NCBI GenBank assembly: GCA_914767715.1
Contig: OU612069.1
Location: 22,007,387-22,071,386 of the forward strand
From: Membranipora membranacea
Taxonomy: Eukaryota > Bryozoa > Gymnolaemata > Cheilostomatida > Membraniporidae
Direction: 5' to 3'
DNA length: 64,000 nucleotides
In this document: one piece after another, positions 20,545 through 29,966 of the stretch
Position numbering within the stretch: the first letter of the stretch is position 1
Layout of the letters: every line of letters starts with the position of its first letter
Notes under the pieces: generated by a model
What the model was told of the DNA's origin: nothing
The model's input: only the letters and a program-made list of their open reading frames with translations
Database searches by the model: none
Translations under genes and position numbers: made by a program

Positions 20545-21955
20545 TCACTTTGTTAAATAGACAACGCTTGGATTTTCAAAAATCTTAGCTCGCACACGAG
20601 CTTTTTCATCACAACCCGGGGAGCAATTCAAAAACAGATAACCATAACGATCTTTCACTGCATCCAAATAAGCTTCTATCACAAGTTTTTCCTTACCCAT
20701 TTGTCTGCCAATTGTTTTGATTACTGAAATGTCTCTCACAGATTTCATCAACCAGAAATGGTGTGAGTTCAAACTAATCGTACGAAAAAATGGTCCTTTA
20801 CAAAATAGATTTTGTGTCAGTGTGATTATACTATAATTATAATGATGACTAAATTTTGTATAAAAGTCAGCAATATCCTTAGAGCTGGAGACTTCCTCCA
20901 TTAAATCATCAATGACTAGAAGTCTATGCTGTCGATCTTTAGGTAATGATTCCATTGTTGCTAGCCCTTCTATAAATTTTATTGGCACCGAGGCATCATA
21001 AGAGTTGTAAAGTGGTTGGTAGATTGAGTAACAGATAATTATTTCCACAGGCGGTGGAACAAAGATTTTGTCAGCATTGGAAATAATCTCCCTTAGTAGG
21101 GTAGATTTACCACTTGATGTTGGCCCTAGAAACAGACAGCATAAACAGTCAGCAGGTCAGAGATTGTGACTAAAATTCTCTCATCTACACACATACATCG
21201 AATATTGCTCATCATTTCACTATGACCTCTTAAGTGTTTGTTTCAAGTTTGCAGCCACAGATGATTAATTACTGTTATGCGAGCTAATCATCACATGATA
21301 ACACCTCCAAGTACTGGAAGTGATGAAAATTAAGGGAAGGATTTTGGTGATGAAATGCTCATTAAATTTCTGCACACACAGATGTAATTACTGTTATGCA
21401 AGCTAACCATCACATGATAACTGCACCTCCAAGTACTGGAAGTGTTGAAAATTAAGGGAAGGATTTTGGTGATGAAATGCTCATTAAATTTCTGCAGACA
21501 CAGATGTAATTACTGTTATGCAAGCTAACCATCACATGATAACTGTACCTCCAAGTACTGGGTGTGTTGAAAATTAAGGGAAGGATTGCGGTAATGAAAT
21601 GCTCAATAAATTTCATATTTTATGAGAGTTTTTACCCGCAAAAGTTCCGATAATATGGAGTTTTTACCCGCAAAAGTTCCGCTTCTGCTCTAATTTTGAA
21701 CGCATTAAGGAGATTAGTTAGTCATTCAGCACCACCCTTTGACGTCAATTACAAATAGCCTTGGTTGTTTGCTCGGCAAATTCGCTGTCATAAATCCCAA
21801 CATGAAGTTTCATGAAGGCTCACCTCCGCTATGGATATGAGGCACATATAACCATGCTTAAGGTCAAAAAACAACTAGATAAAATTCTTACCTGAGATTA
21901 TAGATGTGAACGGTGCCTCAAGTTGAAATTCTGTCGTCTTAAGATTTGAAGCCAT
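20545..21955 (-). CDS. ATP: FtsK/HerA-type genome-packaging ATPase, two exons
   Basis: Packages DNA into the capsid. Exon 1 (21955-21892) encodes MASNLKTTEFQLEAPFTSII; exon 2 (21125-20545) completes the protein to 214 aa (64+581 nt, exactly 215 codons with the stop). The junction falls in the Walker A glycine codon, and splicing gives GPTSSGKST. Walker B is LLVIDDLM in exon 2, followed by a sensor-like ITLTQN about 35 residues on, as in the A32-like family of Polintons. Length is normal for the family. The start codon lies directly after the stop of the small membrane protein gene upstream (21957). The 766-bp intron contains two kinds of tandem repeats. Confidence 0.92.
21256..21620. repeat. 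three-copy ~122-bp tandem repeat in the ATPase intron
   Basis: Three consecutive copies start at about 21256, 21377 and 21499, each beginning cacagatg and running through attactgttatg, catcacatgataac and ccaagtactgg to ctcattaaattt. Copies 2 and 3 are closer to each other than to copy 1. They lie wholly inside the intron. Confidence 0.85.
21624..21682. repeat. direct repeat, two copies of a ~32-bp unit
   Basis: The string gagtttttacccgcaaaag followed by ttccg occurs twice, about 32 bp apart, in the upstream part of the ATPase intron. No coding role. Possibly a regulatory or recombination hotspot. Confidence 0.75.
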
Positions 21956-21956
21956 A

Positions 21957-22157
21957 CTAGAGTGTAGAGTTTGTTGACTTTGTAGTGGATTCAAAGTTTT
22001 CACCGAGGAGTTTTATGATAGAATGAAGCTCTCCTTTCTCTTGTTGAAAAAACGCTGCACACAGCGAACATATGGTGGCTATGGTAATCAGGATAATTGT
22101 GAGAAGTGCACGGTATTGTGATAAAAACTGTCTGGTTGTGATATCAGACACAGGCAT
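21957..22157 (-). CDS. small single-pass membrane protein (66 aa)
   Basis: Starts MPVSDITTRQFLSQYRALL and carries one strong transmembrane helix (LLTIILITIATICSLCAAFF, residues 18-37) followed by a polar tail. The stop lies two bases before the ATPase start and the start is 6 bases after the preceding gene's stop, so it fits a compact viral-style cluster. Function unknown. A virion membrane or host-membrane protein is possible. Support is context plus clean open frame, not homology. Confidence 0.65.
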   Translation of the reverse strand: MPVSDITTRQFLSQYRALLTIILITIATICSLCAAFFQQEKGELHSIIKLLGENFESTTKSTNSTL

Positions 22158-22163
22158 AGTAAA

Positions 22164-22502
22164 CTAACGTAAATGAGGGGGTAATGTCACAGTATAGGGT
22201 GCGTCTGGTAGCAGTACCACGATCTGACTGAACAAAGTCTCTTTCTTTGCCTTTATTAAATATCTTGTCACAGGTCTATGAAGTCCTGATGGAATCATCT
22301 GCATTGCGATTTCATACCAAATATCAAAATGGTGACGTAATTTGTCAGTGTGCAAAAGATACATGTATTGATTTATAAGTTGACAGTCATGATGAGAGAA
22401 GTCTGTATAGCCTTTAGAATTACAGCCTTGACAATTTTTGCTGACCTGAAGGGAGATTAATTCCCACAAAGTAGCAGCCATAGATGCATCTGTTTTATCC
22501 AT
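22164..22502 (-). CDS. conserved-looking Cys/His protein (112 aa)
   Basis: Helical, with a possible zinc site C24-x2-C27 ... H38-x-C40 in NCQGCNSKGYTDFSHHDC, then HFDIWYEIAMQMIP and a Pro-rich hydrophobic C terminus (VVLLPDAPYTVTLPPH). It overlaps the end of the upstream 182-aa gene by 8 bases. I do not know the family. A Cys/His protein of similar size next to the ATPase occurs in other Polintons as far as I recall, but I cannot verify homology. Confidence 0.65.
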   Translation of the reverse strand: MDKTDASMAATLWELISLQVSKNCQGCNSKGYTDFSHHDCQLINQYMYLLHTDKLRHHFDIWYEIAMQMIPSGLHRPVTRYLIKAKKETLFSQIVVLLPDAPYTVTLPPHLR

Positions 22503-23043
22503 TATGTTGTAGCCATAGACTGATTATGCTAAATAACAGCAAAGTAACCAATACATAAAGTATCTGCAGTGACACTGTCTGAAATCTCATGCGAACGATA
22601 GCTTTATTTAAAGTTCTGCAAAAACTGTTTATTGATTGGGTGGTTATTATACTCCTCACTTCATTTTTGCCCAATGACAAAAATACCTTTTGTAGAATAG
22701 TCAATAATGTGATAGAATGAAACAGCAACTTCTTGCTGTTTGTGGAAGAAGATAAGATTTCTTCACAGAGGGAGGCATAGGTCTGTGAAGTTTGGCTGGC
22801 AGATAAGATTTTTCTTGATATCAATTCAATATCATTTACATACAATTCTTCCACATTTTGTTGAATCATGTACAGCGTGCTGGATTTGTCATCCATCAAT
22901 GTCACAGATAGAGGATAACATTTGCCTGCAAGATTGCTTAGCAAATATTGCCTTGCATTGATGGGTGAACTCAGATGTTTCAACAGGTTAATATAATCAC
23001 TTGTCTCTTCTAACCGTTCCATCATAGGTTGCCTAGGAAACAC
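22495..23043 (-). CDS. C-terminally membrane-anchored helical protein (182 aa)
   Basis: Mostly helical (MFPRQPMMERLEETSDYINL...), with a Ser-rich centre. A single hydrophobic helix (VSLQILYVLVTLLLFSIISL) at residues 157-176, right at the C terminus, gives a tail-anchored topology. It is first in the minus-strand series 182 aa, 112 aa, 66 aa, ATPase. The head-to-head neighbour is the spliced zinc-ribbon gene, 168 bp away. Function unknown. The tail anchor suggests membrane wrapping or egress, but this is inference. Confidence 0.65.
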   Translation of the reverse strand: MFPRQPMMERLEETSDYINLLKHLSSPINARQYLLSNLAGKCYPLSVTLMDDKSSTLYMIQQNVEELYVNDIELISRKILSASQTSQTYASLCEEILSSSTNSKKLLFHSITLLTILQKVFLSLGKNEVRSIITTQSINSFCRTLNKAIVRMRFQTVSLQILYVLVTLLLFSIISLWLQHNG

Positions 23044-23093
23044 TAATATGAATAGGTATCTTCCGAGTAATATATAACCACTTGGTTCACTGG

Positions 23094-23100
23094 TATTTAA
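23094..23100 (+). promoter_or_regulatory. TATA-like element of the zinc-ribbon gene
   Basis: TATTTAA about 115 bp upstream of the start codon at 23212, in the 168-bp space between divergent genes. A second AT-rich box (tatataac) lies at about 23071. Which one is used cannot be decided from sequence. Confidence 0.4.
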
Positions 23101-23211
23101 GTGCTTGCCTGCTTACCAAATTCACTCACGGACGCACACACACACACAGACGGACTTACACACTACCAAAGTGACTATTTGTTTGATCTATTATAGGACA
23201 CTTTTATCACT

Positions 23212-23827
23212 ATGGAACATGTGAGTATACACATGTACTTTGCTTTATTTTTCCTACTATAATTATAATATTTTTTATGTTTCAATTTTTTTACCTTTGT
23301 TGTATATGACTTGACAAATTGCTTATGTGAATTTCCATTGCTCAGAATACTATGTTGGCTTGGTAACTAGTCATGGGTTTTTTGTTGCAGACTCGTTCCT
23401 GTACAGAATGCGCCAAAGAAATGTTTCCTAATGGTGAGGAGCTGTGCCTCACGAGACAGACGGCAAAGACTTCAGATGAATTAAAAGAAATATTTGCTGC
23501 TGAAAGTTTTCACTGTCCGACATGTGAGAGTAGAGTGCCAATAATGGATGCCAAACGTAAGTACATACATTCAGTACACTAACCATCGATGTTTTCTGAA
23601 GGTAGTGATACTTTCATTACATTCCTGAAGGCAATTGTCATTAATACGTGAACTCAAACTTCTGTGTTGTAGATGTAAAGAGGTTGCAACATCGATTCAA
23701 AATTATGAGATCGGATCTGGTGCGTAAAACAAGAGCGACACTCAGGGAATTGGCAGCAGCAGAGGCAGAGTTAGATAGAAATATGAGACAAAAACTACGA
23801 CGAATGGCAATTAAAGACAGTCTGTAA
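23212..23827 (+). CDS. spliced two-CxxC zinc-ribbon protein (109 aa)
   Basis: Exons 23212-23220, 23391-23556 and 23673-23827 total 330 nt. Both introns are GT-AG and the frame runs unbroken from MEHTRSCTEC to RRMAIKDSL and a TAA. Cys pairs CTEC (residues 7-10) and CPTC (about 46-49) flank a short domain that resembles a zinc ribbon or a small RING-like fold. The second half is a basic helix (HVKRLQHRFKIMRSDL, RATLRELAAAEAELD), likely coiled. It is the only clear + gene at the right end of the Polinton. The first exon encodes only three residues, so gene finders would miss it. Function unknown; a regulator or nucleic-acid binder is plausible. Confidence 0.75.
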
Positions 23828-23845
23828 TCTTTAATTGATAACTAA

Positions 23846-24112
23846 TCATTTTTTCTTCTTTTTTTTGTTAATTTTTTTTATCTGTTTTTCTACTTTTTTG
23901 TTGTTTTTATCCAGGGCAGCGTAATTTGCGTTGGAATGGTGGGTGTCAAAGTTATGTTCATCAGCTTTATGCTCATCAAAGTCATAGCATGAGTCTGGCG
24001 TTGTTACCCTGCTGCCTACGGGAGCACTCACAAATTGCGTTGCCAATTTTGTCAGATCAGGAATGCTTGCACCTGCTACCAGTAACATGTAAACTAGTAC
24101 AATCTGTTCCAT
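23846..24112 (-). CDS. possible small secreted protein with poly-Lys tail (88 aa)
   Basis: Starts MEQIVLVYMLLVAGASIPDL, which resembles a signal peptide, followed by an Asp/His-rich middle (FDEHKADEHNFDTHHSN) and a run of lysines at the C terminus produced by a T-rich tract on the + strand. It converges on the zinc-ribbon gene with 18 bases between stops. No homology recognised. The poly-Lys end could be read-through of low-complexity DNA, so this may not be a gene. Confidence 0.35.
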   Translation of the reverse strand: MEQIVLVYMLLVAGASIPDLTKLATQFVSAPVGSRVTTPDSCYDFDEHKADEHNFDTHHSNANYAALDKNNKKVEKQIKKINKKKKKK

Positions 24113-24489
24113 GGGCTATGTCAGATGCCTAATCTGTCAACTTTGCATTCATTTATTCCCGTGTTATTTTATGTGATTTTATGCATGTATCTCATTTCAA
24201 AACCTTGTCTTTGCCGCATTGTCCTCAGATTTTTATTGAAATTGTTTTAACACTTCAATGGACATATATATACAGCTGCTCATTTTGTATATCAATTTAT
24301 CATTCTACCCTGTACCAATGAACATTTATCCTCACAAACAAACTGACACTCAATTCATTAATATTTACAACAACACTAGCTAACAGTGAATGTGATCAAT
24401 CACATTACCCACACAAGCATCTCATTTATCATGAATAAATATACATAAAAAGAATTACATAAACAAACTTCCATCCTCACCATACAAAA
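24113..24489. other. non-coding interval inside the right Polinton end
   Basis: About 380 bp of AT-rich sequence between the last small frame and the right terminal repeat. No gene or repeat recognised; it could carry a promoter for the leftward frame. Confidence 0.4.
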
Positions 24490-24619
24490 TGATAGAGTAG
24501 AAATTGACAACTCCCATACAATATGAGTAGTCGTTCCACCAGGAACGTTACAAAAGGGATCGAGCCGCTCATTCGTTTCAATGGGTTCGGGCTAACGACC
24601 TGCTCCCACTTTTACTACT
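24490..24619 (-). repeat. Polinton right terminal inverted repeat
   Basis: Mirror of 6897-7026, ending CCCACTTTTACTACT at 24619. The outer 123 bases are identical to the left copy. Confidence 0.95.
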
Positions 24620-24625
24620 TATGGC
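24620..24625. repeat. Polinton target-site duplication, right copy
   Basis: TATGGC immediately after the terminal CT, identical to 6891-6896. Confidence 0.95.
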
Positions 24626-26267
24626 TGATTGTCTTTGTGACATCAGATTTTAAACCTTGAAACAGAAATAGCGGTAGTTCTCAAACTTGATACGCTGCTG
24701 TGCACATTCCTGCATAGTCAACAAAAAGTCATATTGTATGATTCCTATCTTCCAATTCAAAGCAGCTAATATTATTGTACATGATCTTCCTACATGAAGT
24801 TAAAATTCCGATGGCATGTGGTCCAACCAGTTTGCGTACGGAATTGTAGCATCTGTGTTTAATTCCTGGGTTATGCTTAGATGATAAACGTAATGCAGTC
24901 CCAATGACATTATGGTTCATGAGAGAACAACTCCCAATTCATCATCGGATGTTAATTTTGCATAAGCCCATGTGACATACGCATAAAATGAGGGTTAGAA
25001 ATGTCAATTTTTCAGAACAAATTAGAACTGGTATGGTGGTTATTATTCGCACTGCTTGTGGACATATGGTAGACGGTGAACATGATATGAACTCGCAACA
25101 CAAACATAAAACCTCGTTAAACTCAGCTGCGTGCCTTGCAGCAAAATACAGCCAATCGTCAAAGCCCAGCATGATGGGCCGCAGCATGACTATCAACCTT
25201 TCACAAAAAGTTGTTCAATCATGTAAACCACACTCAACCGGACGTTGACCCAAGCCTCATTAGCCTAAAATCCTCCCACAACTAAAAATATGCTATTCAA
25301 ATGGTGGAAACCACTCATTCACTCACAAGTTGCAGTCAGAATAAATGTTTCTAAACAGATAAAATGAAAGATAATAAAATATACTATCTGTAATATCTAT
25401 TGATAAAATTTTGCAAAGCTCTGAGACACAGTAATCATATAATTACTGATGATTATTCATTGATATTGTTTTGATCAGGTTACAAAATGATTTTGAGAGA
25501 ACAATTTTACATCTGTTTTGCCATGATGTTATTGCTGGATAAGCTTCAAGAAGTTGTAGTGATGTCATTCCACGAAGTCATTCAGAACATTAACAGAGTG
25601 TCATGAAAGCATTTTTGTCAAATTGCCATATAGTCAATTCCACTAGATGTTACAGTAACAGTCGGTGCACCTTGTTACAACAAGGACATGGCATATCAAT
25701 CATGCTGGATATTATATCGGAGTTATCATAGCATTTTGGAAAACTTCTCGTTAGAACGTTATGTCACAACAGGTGGATAATGTTACACAAAATTGTTAAA
25801 ACAAAGACATTGGATATCAATATTGCTAGATATTATATTGGAGTTATGGGAACATTTTGGATAGCTTGTCGTTAGAGCATTATGTCAGAACTTGCTGATA
25901 ATGTTACAAAAAATAATTTTGTGAGGTGATGGGAATAACATTTTGAGGCGATGTTTTAAACACAATAATATGATATCTCCAATGAGCTGCGTTTCAGCCA
26001 GTCAACCCGATATCATACAACAATATCAGGGAGTATGCTCTTGAATGCAATTTCCCGATCACAACATTATCACGAGGTACAAAACATTTTAAAAAACATT
26101 TTGCGTTTGCTGCGTATACCCTTGCTGGCAACGGCGGGCAAGGGTATGGGGGGGGGGCGGAGAGAGTCTTAATACTGCGAGCAAGCACACTGTAAACCTC
26201 CTGTATTTATGGTCTTCATGGTACAGACCTGGCTAGGATGAATGGCTTGCCAGTGCCAAATCAGAAA
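24626..26267. other. host spacer right of the Polinton
   Basis: No gene supported. Short frames occur on both strands around 24940-25250 without splice or domain evidence. A two-copy tandem repeat at 25679-25920 is listed separately, and a G-run lies near 26150. Confidence 0.4.
25679..25920. repeat. two-copy 121-bp tandem repeat
   Basis: Copies begin at about 25679 (aacaaggacatggcatatc) and 25800 (aacaaagacattggatatc). They share ggatattatat, ggagttat, cattttgga and ggataatgttacacaaa-type segments with roughly 15-20 percent divergence. Satellite-like; no coding role. Confidence 0.75.
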
Positions 26268-26425
26268 TGACGGACGGCGCCGGGAATTGAACCAGGATAG
26301 TAAGATCACAAGTCCTTACCCTTAACTGTCACACCATTCCTGACTCCCGGCGCCAGGAATCAAACCTGGATACTAAGGTCACAAGTCCTTACCCTTAACC
26401 GTCACACCATTCCTGACTCCCTGAT
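26268..26425 (-). repeat. tandem dimer of a tRNA-derived SINE-like unit
   Basis: Two ~78-bp units lie head to tail. On the minus strand each unit runs from a GGAGTCAGGAATGG start through an A-box-like TGGTGTGACGG to a good B box (GGTTTGATTCC or GGTTCAATTCC) and ends in GGCGCC. The internal promoter layout is that of a tRNA, but the acceptor arms do not pair convincingly, so these are SINE or tRNA-relic units rather than functional tRNA genes. Confidence 0.55.
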
Positions 26426-26591
26426 CTGTTTAATATTTAAATTGTGTATTACAGCATCCCTGTCAGTGGTTAGTCATAGGTTTTGTCAATTCAAACTAGA
26501 GTAAGCAGATGGTTATGTAATTGTAAACCTTGCTTTACTTACCGCATTTGTTATTTCAAAATTGACTGGCTAACTGACCTTCATATTTCAG

Positions 26592-28045
26592 CTGTTGCAA
26601 ATAAAGTCAACACGATTCCTGATTGTGTAAAGCATATCGAGGCTATCACCTCAAACACATCTGGGGTAGCTGCACTGGACATATCTTTAGGCGGTTTCCA
26701 GCAGAATATCAAACTTCCAGCCGGTGAATACAACATACACATATCTGGAAACGGGCTCAAATGTAACCAAAAACTCACAATTAAAGGTTTGCCTGTTTCC
26801 AAGTATTTAAGATCTTAATAGTACAATCAGATACAGTAAAAGAAGTTAAAAGTCTCAAGGTGGCCCCATAAGGGGACAAACCTCTTGATCATTTGGCATA
26901 ATGTTAAGCATGACAATCCAGTAATGACTTTTGAAGTGGCTGGTCGTGATAATTCACGTTCAGTTGTTATGATCATAATTATATTTTTGATGATGAATCA
27001 ATTACCTAGATGAGCGACTGGAAAGGCAACTCATAACTGGTTTGACACGTTGTAGTCTTTGAAAACTTAAAACTCATATTTTGTTTCCTTTTTCATGGTC
27101 AGGTAGGTGAAATTCCTGTGAATTAACGATAATGAATCAACCTGAAATATATTCAGATTATGTGATATAAAGTTTCCTTTCTTAATTTTAGACCACCGCC
27201 TGGTAAGGAGAGTAGAATTCACGTCAACTTACCCTGTTAAATGTGTCCTGCTAAGAAACAAGATAGTAGAGTCCACCCTGGAAACGATTGCAACAAGCAA
27301 ATTCAATCAGATCCGAGAGATATGTCAGAACGGTAGGTACATTTCGGTCTTAGAGTCCAATGATAAACAAATCTTATTGGCATCAACCTTTTCCAAATGT
27401 CTGGCCTCAATTATATCAGGGTGCCTAGAGTTTGCAACTGCTGACAAACAACTGAGAAACTGTCACTGCAATATCATTTCATATCATGATGGAGTGCATG
27501 CAGTATTATTATGTGGGTATTACAACATCCATTCTATACATTATGAGTCATTTTGTCAACACAGATTGTAAGCCTGTTGACGGTTCCAAAGTGAGGCTTG
27601 AGTGTACAGATGACAAACTGATAGTCACATGGCCGACTAATCTGTCATTTGATGCTACGATGACAGAAATACCAACTCAGATAAAACAAGCCCTCACCAA
27701 GAGACTAGTGGAAGAAAGTAAACACCCAATACTAGACTTGGTTATATTCACATTGTCTCCTCCGTAAGTTCCAATCTTTCCTTATCCTTTGCTGTCTGAT
27801 CTATAGATGTTGATAATCAGTAGATATATGCAAAAAATACCAATTTAAAATAATTAATTTACGTTTAATAAATATCAATTGTCAACATATATAACTCGAC
27901 AGTTCCTAGAAATAATGACTAATCTTGTTTTTATAGTGTGGTATACCCTCTGAGAAGTGTATCAGGAGCTTATGCTGATCTTGTACTGTCCACTTCATGT
28001 CTCGATAACAAGCACTATAACATTGGCACAGATACTTGCATCTAA
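26592..28045 (+). CDS. four-exon extracellular domain, + strand paralogue (5' end unknown)
   Basis: Exons 26592-26786, 27192-27332, 27565-27763 and 27937-28045, all with GT-AG junctions. The frame runs through [51 protein letters not shown] and YNIGTDTC to a stop, about 214 aa. Conserved cysteines and beta-like hydrophobic alternation suggest a secreted globular domain. I do not recognise the family. The first exon starts in phase 1, so it needs an upstream exon, but none of the EGF exons seen in the - strand paralogue (38621-36748) occurs upstream here. The upstream part may lie beyond the Polinton or be lost. Exon lengths match the paralogue exactly except the first (195 versus 192). Confidence 0.75.
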
Positions 28046-29966
28046 GCACATGGAAAGTTGCTGCCTGTGGTTCATCTGGTCCATTTTGTTAACCACACAA
28101 TCATCGCTTTGATATACACTTTAACTTTAGCTGCTATGTTTTGTGCAGATAGTTTCGAATATATTTAGCGCAAACACTGCTACAAGCAACCTCTATCTGA
28201 TGTTCCTGTGCCTGTTTGTTTACCAAATACACTGTCTAAGATCATCCTGTCTTGAATTGTTCCTGCAAATCAAGAACATGTGTACTAATTTAAATCTCTT
28301 CTTCGACTGGCTGGCAGCAGCATCGTAGGTGGGGATGATAGTGTTAAATAGTACATACTCGCCAAAGGAGGGGGGGGTCGGTGCTCACAGACACATGGAT
28401 AATTTATGCTTATAACATCATTGCTGTCGACATGATGAGTTATAATTTACATAGTTTTATGTGTCGATAATCCCGCCATAAGGAGAGATATCTGAGTTTG
28501 AGAAATATGTGATGAATTTTGACAGTTTGGTCAAATCGGTTGATCGAAGACAATCTATGCACTACACCCGGCATAAATACCTCAAGATTAGAGCAGGAAT
28601 CAATCTAAGGAGTTCTTGTATGATAGATATAGATCAATCGCCCTAGCTATGAGCCACACTTGCACTAACCTGTCTTAGGCAACAACTTTCTTTAATGGGA
28701 AAATATACTGCATTATGTGAAATTAAGAGATCCCTATGACTATGATTTGTAACTGCCAACTTGATACAGCTCTCTCAGGGTAACATAGCAATAAACCTTT
28801 TTGTGACTTTGACAATCTTGAAAGCGAGTGTAACACCAAAACAACCCTAGACAGGACACTATAGGAGCATTAGCATTGAGGCAGTATTGTGTAGTAGTAA
28901 TAATGCTATCATTGATTTGCAGTCAAGGTTATTTGTTAACAACTTGCAATATATTTAGCAGCTTGTCATGAATAGCTAGATATAAGCTTTCCTGTAAAAG
29001 TCATTTTAGGAAAATACAACATCAAATTGAAAGCAAGATTTTGCTGAATGTAAAGCATTTTTCCAGCTCAAAATCCGATCAGAATTGATTGAGTTATCAA
29101 CAAAGAGCATTGGATCATCCTTAAATTTTTGAATATTCACCACATCATTCAGGTTAATTAGTTTAAGTGCTCAAACTCCGCCCTGGTTGATAGTCGTGGC
29201 ATTCCAGTTTCAAGCGCATTTCAATCAGGGACATGCGGTGGTAGGTAATTGAATGTCACTAACGGTGACCTGAACGGTAAACCTGTTGAAGCCGTTGATA
29301 TATCAGATTGATCAGCAGGTGCAAGCATAGCCAATACGTCTGCTCTCCTCAACAAGCCAGCAAACACCATGGCTAGTATAATTTCTATCACATGAAGTGA
29401 GTTCTTTCATGAAGTTATCCCCCTCCTTTTAAGAGCAGACACCCCTAATTAGTCTACTCAATTTTGGGTTAAGAAAATCAATAACAGTATCATTCTGCAA
29501 GTGTAAGTTTTATTGCACCTAGCTGTTGATCGGTACAAATGACAGCATTGCGATGCTTAGAATAATAGGTAAGTGTTAATTTTTAGAACTGAAAAGAGAA
29601 TCAAGACAGAGAACATGTCAGAGAAACTGATATAGTTGGGCTTAACTGGAACAAATGCATTTAAAAGCTTTAAAAAAGCCCAGTTGGTTATTTCACTGAA
29701 TTCAACCATAAGGGATATTAGTCTCAGCACTCAGTGCTGTATCAAATTTCTCTACAAGCAGATGTAGTTAACATTTATCCCCCCTCTCCTCAATTTAACA
29801 CTCTCTCCGAAATGGCTTTTTTATATAATCAAGAACAAAGCCTTGATTATATTGACCTTCGATAATCATCAGTATTCTATACTTCATATGTTGAGATATG
29901 GGACTTCGGGGCAGGGATTAAAACTTGCATTTTTCAAATCCTGTCATTAACAAGTTTGCGTTCACC
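28046..29966. other. intergenic, with one dispersed repeat copy
   Basis: No gene supported. A G-run lies near 28370, and a dispersed repeat related to 49170-49515 occupies about 28838-29125. The rest is AT-rich and featureless to me. Confidence 0.45.
28838..29125 (+). repeat. dispersed repeat, copy 1
   Basis: Shares with 49170-49515 the blocks aggacactat...ggagcatt, attgaggca, aatgctatca, agcagcttgt and gtaaagca followed by caaaatccgatcagaattga. Divergence is high, so this is an old transposon-derived family. Confidence 0.55.

Larger units (their letters stand above)
6897..24619. mobile_element. complete Polinton/Maverick element
   Basis: This 17.7-kb self-synthesising DNA transposon, or integrated virus-like element, has AG...CT termini, 130-bp terminal inverted repeats and a 6-bp target duplication. 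It encodes retroviral-type integrase, protein-primed family B DNA polymerase, adenain-like protease, packaging ATPase, and major and minor capsid proteins. That is the full hallmark set known for Polintons and adinto-like viruses. The identical outer 123 bp of both repeats and the mostly intact genes indicate a recent insertion. The one clear lesion is the frameshift in the polymerase gene. Structural genes lie left on +, and replication, packaging and accessory genes mostly right on -. Confidence 0.97.

Noticed and set aside
21256-21620. CRISPR-like array
   Set aside because: The repeats are ~122-bp head-to-tail units without spacers, inside a eukaryotic intron.
24988-25248. Overlapping frames on both strands (24942-25248)
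   Set aside because: Both strands are equally open, with no splice sites or recognisable domain; probably chance.
26268-26425. Functional tRNA genes
   Set aside because: A/B-box-like motifs exist, but the acceptor stems do not pair and the two units are tandem; SINE-like instead.
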